Positions 1 through 8,534 of a DNA stretch of 41,719 nucleotides are shown here, piece after piece. How positions within the stretch are numbered: position 1 is the first letter of the stretch; each line of letters begins with the position of its first letter. The position numbers and the translations under genes are program-made. The notes beneath the pieces are model-generated. The model saw nothing but the letters and a program-made list of their open reading frames with translations. It had not been told where the DNA came from and did no database searches. The stretch is from Candidatus Ulvibacter alkanivorans (GTDB lineage Bacteria; Bacteroidota; Bacteroidia; Flavobacteriales; Flavobacteriaceae), in NCBI RefSeq assembly GCF_003333325.1, contig NZ_QOLC01000070.1, positions 1 through 41,719 of the forward strand, given 5' to 3'.

Positions 1-32
1 GTTAGGAACATTAAACTTTTAAACTTTTAATT

Positions 33-1205
33 ATGAAGAAAATTACATCTTTACTGATGGTGTTATTTTGTACTGCACTAACCGTGCAAGCACAATCTGA
101 TGCCGTTGCCATTCAAGATTTATTGCAAAGACATGCAACGATTGGTAACGAAACTGGAGCTATTACTGATTTCTTTACTGCTGATGAAATCCAAATGCTC
201 AACCAACATTACACGCAAAATGCGAATCAAATCCAATCAAGTCCACGATTAGTTGGTACCACAGCATATGCTGTAGACAACGTAGCCGGGAACTATGGTA
301 ACTTTGATATTGCAGATGCAACAACTTTCAATGTAACAAGTACTGATTCTGGTACTGCTAACTTTGAAGGTGCTGGAGCAATCGACCCTAACGATCAAGG
401 AATTGCATATGTATTGACAAATGCAAATGAGTTCTATTCGTTAGACATCGCAACTGGAAACTATACAGATATCGGCCCTATGGGTGCGCCTAATGGAGGT
501 GAAACTTGGGTAGGACTTTCTTTCGATCCTATTTCTGGTAACTTGTATGGTTTAGCGACAGATTCTGCTGTAACTACGTTATATTTATTAGATCCTGTAG
601 CATTAACTGCGACTCCTATTGGACCAACTGGTATGGTTTTAGGTATTGCATTAGCAATCGATGGTTCTGGAACTGGTTATAGCTATGACCTTGTTGATGA
701 CCAATCATATTCTATCGATCTTTTAACTGGTGCTGCTACTGTGTTAGGACCATTAGGATTTGATGCTAACTTTGGACAAGGAATGACTTGGGATGATACT
801 TCAGATACAGTATACCTTGCTTCTTTTAACAATGGTGTGTTAGACTCAGAGTGGAGAAGTCTAGATACAACTTCTGGTGCTACAACACTAGTTTCTGTTA
901 TCAATAGTTCTGCTCAGTCTCAGCATGGATGGGCTTCTATCCCTGCAGACCCTGTATTAGGAGTTGATGATAACGTATTAAGCCAAGTAGCTGTTTATCC
1001 AAACCCAGCTTCTGATGTATTGAACATCAAAGTTCCTGCTGGAGTTGAAATTACTAGTGCTGTATTGTACGATGTATTAGGTAAGAACACTGGATTGTCT
1101 TTATCTAACGGTGCATTTAACACGGCAAGTCTTGCAAGAGGAGTTTACCTTCTTACAATAGAGACTACTGCTGGTACACTTACAGAAAAAGTAGTTAAGA
1201 GATAA
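33..1205 (+). CDS. Secreted protein with T9SS type A sorting domain
   Basis: A 390-residue protein starting with a signal peptide (about residues 1-21, MKKIT..., cleavage near VQAQ). The body, about residues 75-310, is rich in Gly/Thr/Asp with recurring 'YxLDxxTG' and 'PIGPTG' units (for example YSLDIATGNYTDIGP), which suggests a beta-propeller-like fold of the type seen in DUF4394 or WD40-like surface proteins. The last 70 or so residues (VYPNPASDVLNI ... GVYLLTIET ... EKVVKR) form a classic T9SS type A C-terminal sorting domain, so it should be exported by Sec and then moved to or through the outer membrane by the T9SS. The signal peptide and sorting domain are seen directly; the propeller is inferred and the ligand or enzymatic role is unknown. 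The gene lies near the window edge, so its promoter is not fully visible. Confidence 0.9.
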   Translation: MKKITSLLMVLFCTALTVQAQSDAVAIQDLLQRHATIGNETGAITDFFTADEIQMLNQHYTQNANQIQSSPRLVGTTAYAVDNVAGNYGNFDIADATTFNVTSTDSGTANFEGAGAIDPNDQGIAYVLTNANEFYSLDIATGNYTDIGPMGAPNGGETWVGLSFDPISGNLYGLATDSAVTTLYLLDPVALTATPIGPTGMVLGIALAIDGSGTGYSYDLVDDQSYSIDLLTGAATVLGPLGFDANFGQGMTWDDTSDTVYLASFNNGVLDSEWRSLDTTSGATTLVSVINSSAQSQHGWASIPADPVLGVDDNVLSQVAVYPNPASDVLNIKVPAGVEITSAVLYDVLGKNTGLSLSNGAFNTASLARGVYLLTIETTAGTLTEKVVKR

Positions 1206-1230
1206 TTAGCTCTCAATAAACTATAAGAAA

Positions 1231-1256
1231 CCCGCTCTTAAACGAGCGGGTTTTTT
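1231..1256 (+). terminator. Rho-independent terminator of the T9SS cargo gene
   Basis: A 7-bp GC-rich stem (CCCGCTC at 1231-1237 with GAGCGGG at 1244-1250), a 6-nt loop and a run of six T. It starts 25 bp after the stop codon at 1205. Confidence 0.9.
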
Positions 1257-1298
1257 GTTGTTAAGTAGTTAATTTAATTGTACTGCTTGAGGGTTTAT

Positions 1299-1342
1299 AC
1301 AAAAAGAAATGCCCTGCGAATTCGCAGGGCATTTCTTTTTGT
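1299..1342. terminator. Perfect 44-bp palindrome, bidirectional terminator, serving rho on the minus strand
   Basis: The two 22-nt arms are exact reverse complements, centred between 1320 and 1321 (core GCCCTGCGAATTCGCAGGGC at 1311-1330). The outer arms give A-runs on one side and T-runs on the other, so it can terminate both strands. It sits 25 bp beyond the stop codon of rho, whose transcript runs leftward, and also backs up the terminator of the gene at 33-1205. Confidence 0.85.
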
Positions 1343-1366
1343 TATCTACCTTGGTACGAATGGTTA

Positions 1367-3034
1367 TTAGCCATTCATTGAGATTAGAAACTCTTCATTG
1401 TTTCTAGTTTGCTTAAAGCGGTCGTTTATAAATTCCATAGCTTCCACCGGATTCATATCGGCTAGGTATTTACGCATTACCCACATACGCTGTATTACAT
1501 TCTCGTCTAATAATAAGTCGTCTCTACGTGTACTTGAAGAGGTAAGATCGATAGCCGGGAAGATTCTTCGGTTAGAGATCTTTCTATCCAATTGTAATTC
1601 CATGTTACCGGTTCCTTTAAATTCTTCGAAGATCACTTCGTCCATTTTAGAGCCTGTTTCTGTAAGCGCTGTTGCGATGATACTTAATGATCCACCATTT
1701 TCGATGTTACGTGCAGCACCAAAGAAACGCTTAGGTTTATGTAATGCATTCGCATCTACACCACCACTTAATATTTTACCACTTGCTGGTTGCACGGTAT
1801 TGTACGCTCGCGCTAATCGAGTGATCGAATCTAAAAGGATCACCACGTCGTGACCACATTCGACCAAACGCTTGGCTTTGTCGATTACGATGTTGGCAAC
1901 ACGAACGTGCTCGCTAGCTTCTTTATCGAAGGTAGAAGCAACTACTTCACCACTTACATTTCGCTGCATATCGGTAACCTCTTCCGGACGCTCATCGATC
2001 AAAAGAATGATTTGATATACTTCCGGGTGATTCGCAGCAATTGCGTTTGCGATGTCTTTAAGCAACATGGTCTTACCTGTTTTCGGTTGCGAGACGATCA
2101 TTCCACGCTGTCCTTTTCCAATAGGAGCAAATAGATCGATAATGCGAGTAGAAATCGTACTCTGCTTATCGGCTATATTAAATTTCTCCTGCGGGAACAA
2201 AGGCGTTAAATGTTCAAAGGCAACTCGATCACGAACAACATTTGGATTCTGTCCGTTAATTTTGTTTACCTTAATAAGAGGGAAATACTTTTCTCCTTCT
2301 TTTGGAGGTCTAACTTCTCCCAATACGGTATCACCTGTCTTTAATCCGAACAATCGAATTTGCGATTGTGATACATAGATGTCGTCGGGTGAGGACAAGT
2401 AGTTGTAATCACTGGAGCGCAAGAAACCATAACCATCTTGCATGATGTCTAATACGCCTTCGCTTTCTATAATTCCATCAAATTCGAAATCGGGTTCTTT
2501 ATAGCGGTTACGGCTATCTTTATTACCGTTGTTTCTATGGTCCTTCTGATTGCTCTTGGTGTCTTTACGATTGTCCTTTGAGCTAGGCTTAGAATCTTTT
2601 CGGTTGTCCTTTGAGCTGGGCTTAGAATCTTTTCGGTTGTCTTTGTGCGACTTCTGTTTGCTGCGGTCTTGCCCACTGTCTTTATTGTCATCCTTAGTAC
2701 GATTCGTATCCGTTTTACCACTTTTAGAATCTTGTGATTTTGAAGTGTTCTTCTGGTTACGGTTGTCGTTTCGTTGCCGATTTTGACGTTGTTGAGGCTT
2801 GTTGGTATCGCTTGTTCCCTTATTGTCCTTTTCCGATCCTTTAGATTCTGATTCTTTGGAATCATCGTCACTAGTAACAGCTTTGACGGCTTTGGGGTTG
2901 GCGGCTTGGTAATCAAGAATTTGATAAACCAAATCTAATTTTTTTAAGCTACGGTATTTTGGAACACCTAAAGCTTTAGCGAGTTCCTGAAGTTCAGGCA
3001 ACTTTTTTGCTTTTAATTCTGAAATTTCTAACAT
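1367..3034 (-). CDS. rho: Transcription termination factor Rho
   Basis: A 555-residue hexameric RNA-dependent ATPase that ends transcription. Domains in order: N-terminal helical Rho_N (about 1-45); a long hydrophilic linker (about 48-180) made almost only of Asp, Lys, Asn, Ser, Arg and Gln; the cold-shock-type RNA-binding domain (about 185-260, [12 protein letters not shown]); and the RecA-like motor with Walker A SQPKTGKT (315-322), Walker B VVILLDS and the Q-loop/R-loop region. E. coli Rho is about 419 residues, so the extra length is the linker, which contains three near-identical 11-residue repeats ([11 protein letters not shown]). Long disordered inserts are known in Rho of Bacteroidota and some Actinobacteria. 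Start ATG at 3034. It is monocistronic, between a palindromic terminator and the DUF4293 gene. The leader at 3035-3160 holds an inverted repeat GTAACC/GGTTAC (3118-3140). Confidence 0.98.
   Translation of the reverse strand: MLEISELKAKKLPELQELAKALGVPKYRSLKKLDLVYQILDYQAANPKAVKAVTSDDDSKESESKGSEKDNKGTSDTNKPQQRQNRQRNDNRNQKNTSKSQDSKSGKTDTNRTKDDNKDSGQDRSKQKSHKDNRKDSKPSSKDNRKDSKPSSKDNRKDTKSNQKDHRNNGNKDSRNRYKEPDFEFDGIIESEGVLDIMQDGYGFLRSSDYNYLSSPDDIYVSQSQIRLFGLKTGDTVLGEVRPPKEGEKYFPLIKVNKINGQNPNVVRDRVAFEHLTPLFPQEKFNIADKQSTISTRIIDLFAPIGKGQRGMIVSQPKTGKTMLLKDIANAIAANHPEVYQIILLIDERPEEVTDMQRNVSGEVVASTFDKEASEHVRVANIVIDKAKRLVECGHDVVILLDSITRLARAYNTVQPASGKILSGGVDANALHKPKRFFGAARNIENGGSLSIIATALTETGSKMDEVIFEEFKGTGNMELQLDRKISNRRIFPAIDLTSSSTRRDDLLLDENVIQRMWVMRKYLADMNPVEAMEFINDRFKQTRNNEEFLISMNG
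2548..2644 (-). repeat. In-frame 33-bp tandem repeat in the rho linker
   Basis: Three consecutive 33-bp units encode [22 protein letters not shown] and [11 protein letters not shown] (residues 131-163). They are nearly identical at DNA level, differing by a few substitutions, which suggests recent slippage expansion in the disordered linker. Confidence 0.85.
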
Positions 3035-3206
3035 GTAAAAAATTCTATGTGTTTAATAATGTGAATGTAATCCTATTGAGAAGGAAAATTAGTTGAAAAA
3101 AATATATTGAAGACTAAGTAACCGTTATTGAAGTGGTTACGAATAGATACTGCAAGTATACAACAATAATTTAAATTTTTCATTTAAATTTCTTAAAAAG
3201 AAACCT

Positions 3207-3214
3207 TATTTTTG
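3207..3214 (+). promoter_or_regulatory. Bacteroidota -7 box of the DUF4293 gene
   Basis: TATTTTTG matches TAnnTTTG. A transcription start about 6-8 nt further on would fall after the in-frame TTG at 3212, so translation must begin later, at ATG 3236. Confidence 0.55.
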
Positions 3215-3235
3215 CTGTCCATTACAAGAAAAAAC

Positions 3236-3646
3236 ATGTTGCAACGCATACAAACAGTCTATATGATCCTTGCTGCTCTAGCAATTGGAGCACTGTATGT
3301 ATGGTTCCCGTTCATTCCAGATCCGGCAGGCGTTGCCATCATGGACCGAAGTGAACCGCTTATCTTTGGTCTTATTTTTGTATCAATTGCATTAGCTATA
3401 ATTTCAATATTGAGTTTTAAAAAGCGACAGTTACAATTTGTATTAAATCGCTTAAACATTATATCAAATTTTGTATTACTGGGAGTTTTCGTATACAGAT
3501 CCCTAACGCTATCCGGAGAAACGTTGGTTTCTGAGAAGGGTATTGGGGTGCTTTTACCCATCATTTCTATCGTTTTTTTAGTGTTGGCCAATAAGGCCAT
3601 CAAAAGGGACGAGGACCTTGTAAAATCTGTGGATCGGTTACGCTAA
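3236..3646 (+). CDS. DUF4293 family membrane protein
   Basis: A small integral membrane protein of 136 residues with four predicted transmembrane segments: near the N terminus (IQTVYMILAALAIGALYVWF), then LIFGLIFVSIALAIISIL, IISNFVLLGVFVY and GVLLPIISIVFLVLANKAI. The MLQRIQTVY start and four-helix layout fit the DUF4293 family of Bacteroidota, whose function is not known. I place the start at ATG 3236 rather than at the in-frame TTG at 3212, because the -7 promoter box overlaps that TTG and family members begin with M(I/L)QRIQ. It is transcribed divergently from rho; that neighbourhood is common in flavobacteria as far as I recall. Confidence 0.85.
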   Translation: MLQRIQTVYMILAALAIGALYVWFPFIPDPAGVAIMDRSEPLIFGLIFVSIALAIISILSFKKRQLQFVLNRLNIISNFVLLGVFVYRSLTLSGETLVSEKGIGVLLPIISIVFLVLANKAIKRDEDLVKSVDRLR

Positions 3647-3672
3647 AACGAAGCTTAGTATATTTTAGTGCG

Positions 3673-3706
3673 AAACCCTCGAAGAATGCCATCTTCGAGG
3701 GTTTTT
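3673..3706. terminator. Bidirectional terminator between DUF4293 and the phosphoesterase
   Basis: A 13-bp stem, AAACCCTCGAAGA (3673-3685) with its complement (3692-3704), a 6-nt loop and a T-run. A-rich DNA on the left and T-rich DNA on the right let it serve the convergent genes on both sides. Confidence 0.85.
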
Positions 3707-3720
3707 TGTTAGTAAACAAC

Positions 3721-4212
3721 TTACCTTTTCCATTCGATCACCTCTAGGTTCTGTATCTGTTTTCCATCGATCTCAAAACGTAGCATGGTACGAACTTTAT
3801 GGAATCCATGTATACCTGCAGCACCCGGGTTCATATGTAACAATCCGGTTTTTTTGTCGGTCATTACTTTTAAGATGTGAGAATGGCCTGTTATAAAAAG
3901 CTGTGGTGGATTAGCATAAAGCTCTTGACGGATCTCGGGATTATATCGCCCGGGATATCCACCAATATGTGTAATCCAAACCGAAACTTGTTCGCACTGA
4001 AACTTGTTGTGTAGCGGAAAACTTAAACGCGCTTCAGCCGAATCTATATTACCGTAGACGGCACGTAATGGATTAACTTCTTGTAAACGATCGGTTACTT
4101 TCAAATCTCCTATATCGCCCGCGTGCCAAATTTCATCGGCTTGCTTGGCGTATTTAAGGATGTGCTCATCCATATGACCATGGGTATCACTAAGCAAAAG
4201 AATTTTTTTCAA
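3721..4212 (-). CDS. YfcE/MJ0936-type metallophosphoesterase
   Basis: A 163-residue calcineurin-like phosphoesterase of the small YfcE/MJ0936 type. Metal-binding motifs are intact and in order: SDTHGH (about 8-13), GDIGD (about 32-36), GNID (about 54-57), ITHIGGYP (Hxx region), then GHSH (about 109-112), giving the di-metal site of phosphodiesterases. The physiological substrate cannot be told from the sequence. The start codon is TTG at 4212 (TTG AAA AAA ATT), which gives the family's normal MKKILLLSD beginning. The gene is divergent from truA, sharing a short intergenic region of about 120 bp. Confidence 0.9.
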   Translation of the reverse strand: MKKILLLSDTHGHMDEHILKYAKQADEIWHAGDIGDLKVTDRLQEVNPLRAVYGNIDSAEARLSFPLHNKFQCEQVSVWITHIGGYPGRYNPEIRQELYANPPQLFITGHSHILKVMTDKKTGLLHMNPGAAGIHGFHKVRTMLRFEIDGKQIQNLEVIEWKR

Positions 4213-4304
4213 AGCAGATTGTTTTCCGAAGTAAAGGTAAAAGTTCTTTCAGTAAAGAATCGACATTTCGGTTATATAAATTGTAATTGTGCCCTACTAA
4301 ATCG

Positions 4305-4312
4305 TAATTTTG
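4305..4312 (+). promoter_or_regulatory. Bacteroidota -7 box of the truA-ABC transporter operon
   Basis: TAATTTTG fits TAnnTTTG, with TTG at 4281-4283 as a candidate -33 element (21 nt away). The start of transcription would lie near 4318-4320, downstream of the alternative TTG codon at 4310. Confidence 0.6.
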
Positions 4313-4330
4313 TGTTCAAAATTATTTAGG

Positions 4331-5074
4331 TTGCGATATTTTATTGAGATAGCATATAACGGTCAAAATTATCACGGATGGCAGGTGCAACCGGATGCCA
4401 TAAGTGTACAGGAAGTGATAGAGCGTACCTTGTCTACCTTGCTTCGGAATGAGATAAGTGTTACAGGCGCGGGTAGGACCGATACGGGCGTTCATGCCAA
4501 ACAACTGTATGCGCATTTTGATTCCGAAGAAATTACAGAAACTTCAGCATTTATATTTAGACTAAATTCTTTTCTTCCGAAGGACATCGCAGTAAATAGC
4601 TTGTTCGAGGTTCAAGAAAATGCCCATGCGAGATTCGATGCAACAGAACGAGCCTACGAATATATTCTCTCCTTAAAAAAGGACCCGTTTCAGTTGGGGT
4701 TGGCCTACCAACTACATAGACTCCCGGACATAGAACGTATGAACAAAGCAGCAAAGCTGCTATTAAACTATAACGATTTTCAATGCTTTTCAAGATCAAG
4801 AACCGATGTAAAAACGTATCATTGTACTATTAAAGAAGCTTATTGGACACAAGATGGCTCTCAATTGATCTTTCGTATCACAGCAGATCGCTTTTTACGA
4901 AATATGGTACGTGCCATAGTTGGCACCTTGCTGGATGTGGGTTATAAAAAGACCAGCATTGAGAACATACACGAAATAATAAAAAGTAAAGATAGGAGTA
5001 GGGCAGGTGCTTCGGCACCGGCTCACGGATTGTACCTCACCAAGGTTCGCTATCCCCAATCGATCACTAAATAA
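4331..5074 (+). CDS. truA: tRNA pseudouridine(38-40) synthase TruA
   Basis: A 247-residue enzyme that converts uridines 38, 39 and 40 of the tRNA anticodon arm to pseudouridine. The catalytic Asp lies in the GAGRTDTGVHA motif; further family motifs are YNGQNYHGWQ near the N terminus and FLRNMVRAIVGTL near the C terminus. I choose the TTG at 4331 (giving MRYFIEIAYNG, the usual family start) over the in-frame TTG at 4310, because the promoter -7 box TAATTTTG overlaps 4310, so the longer form would begin upstream of the transcript. The stop codon abuts the ATG of the ABC transporter gene, so the two are probably co-transcribed. Confidence 0.95.
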   Translation: MRYFIEIAYNGQNYHGWQVQPDAISVQEVIERTLSTLLRNEISVTGAGRTDTGVHAKQLYAHFDSEEITETSAFIFRLNSFLPKDIAVNSLFEVQENAHARFDATERAYEYILSLKKDPFQLGLAYQLHRLPDIERMNKAAKLLLNYNDFQCFSRSRTDVKTYHCTIKEAYWTQDGSQLIFRITADRFLRNMVRAIVGTLLDVGYKKTSIENIHEIIKSKDRSRAGASAPAHGLYLTKVRYPQSITK

Positions 5075-6838
5075 ATGGCAAATTCAGGCAACGCATTCGA
5101 TTTTAAGTTATTTAGGCGCTTGTTAAAGTTCACCAATGCCTATCGTTGGATCTTTTACTTTGTGGCCTTTGCTGCTATTGCTATGTCGGCATTGGCCGTA
5201 CTTCGACCTTATTTGTTAAAGGAGGCTATAGATAACTCTATCGTGCCACAGGATGCCGACGGATTCCTTTACTACATTCTATTAATGGTGATCGTGCTAT
5301 TGTTAGAAGTAGTATTTCAGTTCGCATTTATCTTTTACGCGAATTGGTTGGGACAAAATGTGATAAAGGACCTTCGTACAAAGCTATTTAAGTTGATGAT
5401 GAGCTTTAAGATGCAGTACTTCGATAAAAGTGCGGTAGGTCGTTTGACCACAAGAGCTGTAAATGATATCGAAACCATCTCGTCCATATTTAGTCAAGGA
5501 CTGTTCATGATCATTAGCGACCTCTTAAAAATGGTGGCCATTGCAGGATTTATGTTGTTGCATAGTTGGCGTTTGGCTCTGATCGTATTTGCGATCTTAC
5601 CTTTTATTTTATACGCTACACGCTTGTTTCAGCGAGCCATGAAAACCGCTTTTGAGGAAGTTCGAAACCAAGTGGCCAATTTAAATTCGTTTGTCCAAGA
5701 ACGAATCACGGGAATGAAGATCGTACAGATCTTTACGCGAGAACGCACCGAATATGAGCATTTTAAGGAGATCAACCAAAAGCACAAGAAAGCTTGGGTA
5801 AAAACGGTTTGGTACAACTCTATCTTTTTCCCTATTGCTGAAATGGCATCTAGTGTGGCCATTGGTCTTGTGGTATGGTATGGAGGACTCAACGCCGCAG
5901 AGGGCGGAGTGATCACATTGGGGGTTGTTGCTATGTTTATAGAATTAGCTCAAATGTTATTTCGCCCCTTACGACAAATTGCAGACAAGTTCAATACCTT
6001 ACAAATGGGAATGGTAGCAGCGAATCGTGTATTTGGAATTCTTGACACCAAATCTCATATAGATAATCAAGGTGAGGTTGAGTTTAAAGATACTAAAGGC
6101 TATATAGAATTCAAGGATGTGCGATTTGGATATAACGAAGATGAGGCCGTGATAAAAGGTATCTCGTTTGCCGTGCACCCGGGCGAAACTGTGGCCATAG
6201 TAGGTGCAACAGGTGCCGGAAAATCTACCATAATTAATTTGTTGAGTAGATTTTATGAGATAAATAGCGGTGAGATCTTGATTGATCGAGTTCCGGTGAC
6301 TGCCTACTCCTTACAATCGTTACGTCAAGGCATAGCGGTAGTACTTCAAGATGTCTTTCTTTTTGCCGATACCATCTTTAACAATATCACTTTAAACGAT
6401 CCTTCAATCACCGAGGAAGAAGTAATAGCCGCTGCCAAGGAGATTGGAGTGCATAAATTTATAAAAACCCTTCCCGGTGGGTATCAATACAATGTAAAGG
6501 AGCGAGGTACCATGTTGTCTTCAGGGCAACGACAATTAATTGCCTTCTTACGAGCCTATGTGAGCAAACCAAGCATCTTGGTGTTGGATGAGGCTACTTC
6601 TTCTGTAGATTCCTATTCCGAAGAAATGATCCAAACAGCAACCGAAAAGATCACTAAAGGACGTACGTCTATAGTGATTGCGCACCGTTTGGCAACCATC
6701 AAGAAAGCAGACAAAATATTGGTCATGGACGCCGGTAAGATTGTTGAAACGGGTACTCATAAAGAACTGCTGAAAAAAGAAAATGGCTATTACCGGAATC
6801 TTTACGAGGTCCAGTTTATGGCCGAAGAAGCAATATAA
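5075..6838 (+). CDS. ABC exporter, fused permease and ATPase (MsbA-like)
   Basis: A 587-residue half-transporter of the type I exporter fold. Six transmembrane helices occupy about residues 20-310; the nucleotide-binding domain follows with Walker A GATGAGKST (about 376-384), Q-loop VVLQDVFLF, signature LSSGQ (about 480), Walker B SILVLDEATSSVD (about 499-511) and the H-loop VIAHRLAT. It should function as a homodimer or pair with another half-transporter. MsbA-like lipid or drug export is the usual annotation, but the substrate cannot be read from the sequence. The ATG directly follows the truA stop. The 3' end overlaps the convergent DUF3667 gene by 37 bp. Confidence 0.93.
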   Translation: MANSGNAFDFKLFRRLLKFTNAYRWIFYFVAFAAIAMSALAVLRPYLLKEAIDNSIVPQDADGFLYYILLMVIVLLLEVVFQFAFIFYANWLGQNVIKDLRTKLFKLMMSFKMQYFDKSAVGRLTTRAVNDIETISSIFSQGLFMIISDLLKMVAIAGFMLLHSWRLALIVFAILPFILYATRLFQRAMKTAFEEVRNQVANLNSFVQERITGMKIVQIFTRERTEYEHFKEINQKHKKAWVKTVWYNSIFFPIAEMASSVAIGLVVWYGGLNAAEGGVITLGVVAMFIELAQMLFRPLRQIADKFNTLQMGMVAANRVFGILDTKSHIDNQGEVEFKDTKGYIEFKDVRFGYNEDEAVIKGISFAVHPGETVAIVGATGAGKSTIINLLSRFYEINSGEILIDRVPVTAYSLQSLRQGIAVVLQDVFLFADTIFNNITLNDPSITEEEVIAAAKEIGVHKFIKTLPGGYQYNVKERGTMLSSGQRQLIAFLRAYVSKPSILVLDEATSSVDSYSEEMIQTATEKITKGRTSIVIAHRLATIKKADKILVMDAGKIVETGTHKELLKKENGYYRNLYEVQFMAEEAI

Positions 6839-7701
6839 CTAACACCTTGCTTCACTTTCTCTGCTTCGATCATTTGTTCAAGATTTCCGCTCATTAGCTG
6901 TATGATAACAAAGATGATCCCGACGAAAAAAATAAGTGCTAAATAGAATGCACCACCTATACCAAGAAACACCAACGTTTTACGAAGGGTTCGTTTTACG
7001 GTTAGAGGGTATATCCTTTTGTAACAATAGGCCGAATAGATTACTATGCTAATTATCCCAAAATAGCTATAGGTAAAATAGCTCATCCCCAATGCCGACA
7101 ACAGTATGACAGGCAAGAACATCGTAAGCGATAATTGGGCTTGGGTATAGCCTAAGATAACGATGTGTTCTACGTAATTATACTTTTTGATGTTACTAAA
7201 AACCAGTTTTGAGATCAACGCATAAATAGGGATTAAGACCAAATACCAAATACCTTGGTAATCGTAAAACGAGTCCATAAAGTTATCTCCTAAGGGATGC
7301 TGTTGTTGTTTCAAATATTCCGGAAGCTGCATTGCTTCGGGAAAAAATCGTTGAATGATAAATAACTGAAGCCCAGTGATCGTTATGGCCAAGGCCACAT
7401 AATTAGCAACGTTGAGATAGCGTTTTCTAATACCACTTATATATCCGTTAATTACAGCTTCCGGTTTGGTGAACAATGCTAAATAGGTTCGGGCGAGTAG
7501 GTTGTTGTCGATGTTTAGAAAACGCTCAGAAAATTCGGTGGTCAAGTACTTTAGGTTGAGCCGCTGGCCAACTATTTTGGCGCCACATTGAGCACAATAT
7601 TTATCGTTGTTTCCCAGATTGGTTTGGCAATTGGCACAATGTGTCGCTATTGTATTCGGGGTAGTTTTATTGGGATCGGGGGTAGGTATAACATTTTGCA
7701 T
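6802..7701 (-). CDS. DUF3667 family zinc-ribbon membrane protein
   Basis: A 299-residue protein with an N-terminal double-Cys zinc ribbon (CANCQTNLGNNDKYCAQCG: CxxC...CxxC) followed by about five hydrophobic helices (for example VANYVALAITITGLQLFII, FLPVILLSALGMSYFTY, FLGIGGAFYLALIFFVGIIF). The signature between them, 'RTYLALFTKPEAVINGYISGIRKRYLNVANYVAL', shown here only as a description of residues around 70-105, is typical of DUF3667, a family of unknown function. I start at ATG 7701, two bases after the cdaA stop codon; the longer open frame up to 7767 would overlap cdaA. The position implies co-transcription with cdaA. The C terminus overlaps the convergent ABC transporter gene by 37 bp. 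Confidence 0.85.
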   Translation of the reverse strand: MQNVIPTPDPNKTTPNTIATHCANCQTNLGNNDKYCAQCGAKIVGQRLNLKYLTTEFSERFLNIDNNLLARTYLALFTKPEAVINGYISGIRKRYLNVANYVALAITITGLQLFIIQRFFPEAMQLPEYLKQQQHPLGDNFMDSFYDYQGIWYLVLIPIYALISKLVFSNIKKYNYVEHIVILGYTQAQLSLTMFLPVILLSALGMSYFTYSYFGIISIVIYSAYCYKRIYPLTVKRTLRKTLVFLGIGGAFYLALIFFVGIIFVIIQLMSGNLEQMIEAEKVKQGVSYIASSAINWTS

Positions 7702-7702
7702 G

Positions 7703-8485
7703 CTAACTAAGATCTTGTTCGAGTTGCTGAGTAAGTTCTTCGGCCGTATCGAACAGCACAAAATCACCTTCTTTTAAATAGGATATTTGTCCGTTTTCTT
7801 CGGAAACAACCAAGGAAACCGCATCGGTTTTTTCGGTGATACCTACAGCTGCTCGATGTCGCAATCCAAAACGAAGTGGAATGTTCCTATCGTTTGAAAC
7901 CGGAAGAATAACCCGCGTGGCAACAATTAAATTATTCTCTATAATAATGGCTCCGTCGTGTAACGGACTGTTCTTAAAAAAGATGCTTTCAATTATGGGT
8001 TGGTTTAGCTCCAATTGCATTTCATCGCCTGTATGCATTACAAAATCCAAACTGTTATTGCGTTTAATCACTATTAGCGCCCCGGTTTTAGATTCGCTTA
8101 GTTTGTAACAGGCAGAAACGATCGCACTTACGTTGGTGAGGTTTTCATTTCCATTAGAAAGCAATTTGAATTTTTTTAAAATCCGTTTTCGAGCGCTAAA
8201 ATTTGTAGAGCCCAGCATGAGCAAGAAGCGACGTATTTCTTGTTGAAACACTACAATAAGAGCAAACATCCCAACACCAAGGAATCCCCCAAGTATTTTA
8301 CTAAGCAACTCCATTTGAAGCAATTCGGTAAGTCGCCAAATGGCATATACGATAACAATTCCAATAAAAATATTGATAGCCACCGTTCCTTTTACGAGTC
8401 GGTATAAATAGTAGAGTAGTGCAGCCACGAGAACGATGTCGATGGCGTCGATGATTCGGAATTTGGTAAAATCTAACAGATCCAA
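7703..8485 (-). CDS. cdaA: Diadenylate cyclase CdaA
   Basis: A 260-residue membrane-bound enzyme that makes the second messenger c-di-AMP from two ATP. Three transmembrane helices span about residues 10-85; the DAC (DisA_N) domain follows with both catalytic motifs: DGA in SPLHDGAIIIENN and RHR in FGLRHRAAVG. Length and layout match CdaA/DacA. Starts with TTG at 8485, giving MDLLDFTKF, the normal start of flavobacterial homologues as I recall them. c-di-AMP typically controls potassium and osmolyte balance, but no such targets are adjacent here; its neighbours are folP upstream and the DUF3667 gene immediately downstream. Confidence 0.95.
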   Translation of the reverse strand: MDLLDFTKFRIIDAIDIVLVAALLYYLYRLVKGTVAINIFIGIVIVYAIWRLTELLQMELLSKILGGFLGVGMFALIVVFQQEIRRFLLMLGSTNFSARKRILKKFKLLSNGNENLTNVSAIVSACYKLSESKTGALIVIKRNNSLDFVMHTGDEMQLELNQPIIESIFFKNSPLHDGAIIIENNLIVATRVILPVSNDRNIPLRFGLRHRAAVGITEKTDAVSLVVSEENGQISYLKEGDFVLFDTAEELTQQLEQDLS

Positions 8486-8534
8486 GGGCTCGGTTTTATG
8501 TAAAAATAGGTTAATTTTTTAAAAGCTCGATTGC

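Noticed and set aside
2467..2916. 149-codon open frame within rho on the same strand
   Set aside because: Frame-shifted reading of the repetitive low-complexity linker; rho itself is intact.
3212..3235. Longer start (TTG) of the DUF4293 gene
   Set aside because: The -7 box overlaps the codon and the extra residues do not belong to the family N terminus.
6802..6838. 37-bp convergent overlap of the ABC exporter and DUF3667 genes as a frameshift or assembly error
   Set aside because: Both proteins are full length with normal ends; convergent overlaps of this size are common in compact genomes.
7702..7767. Longer start of the DUF3667 gene
   Set aside because: It would overlap cdaA; the extra N terminus is not part of the zinc-ribbon family. 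ATG 7701 is preferred.
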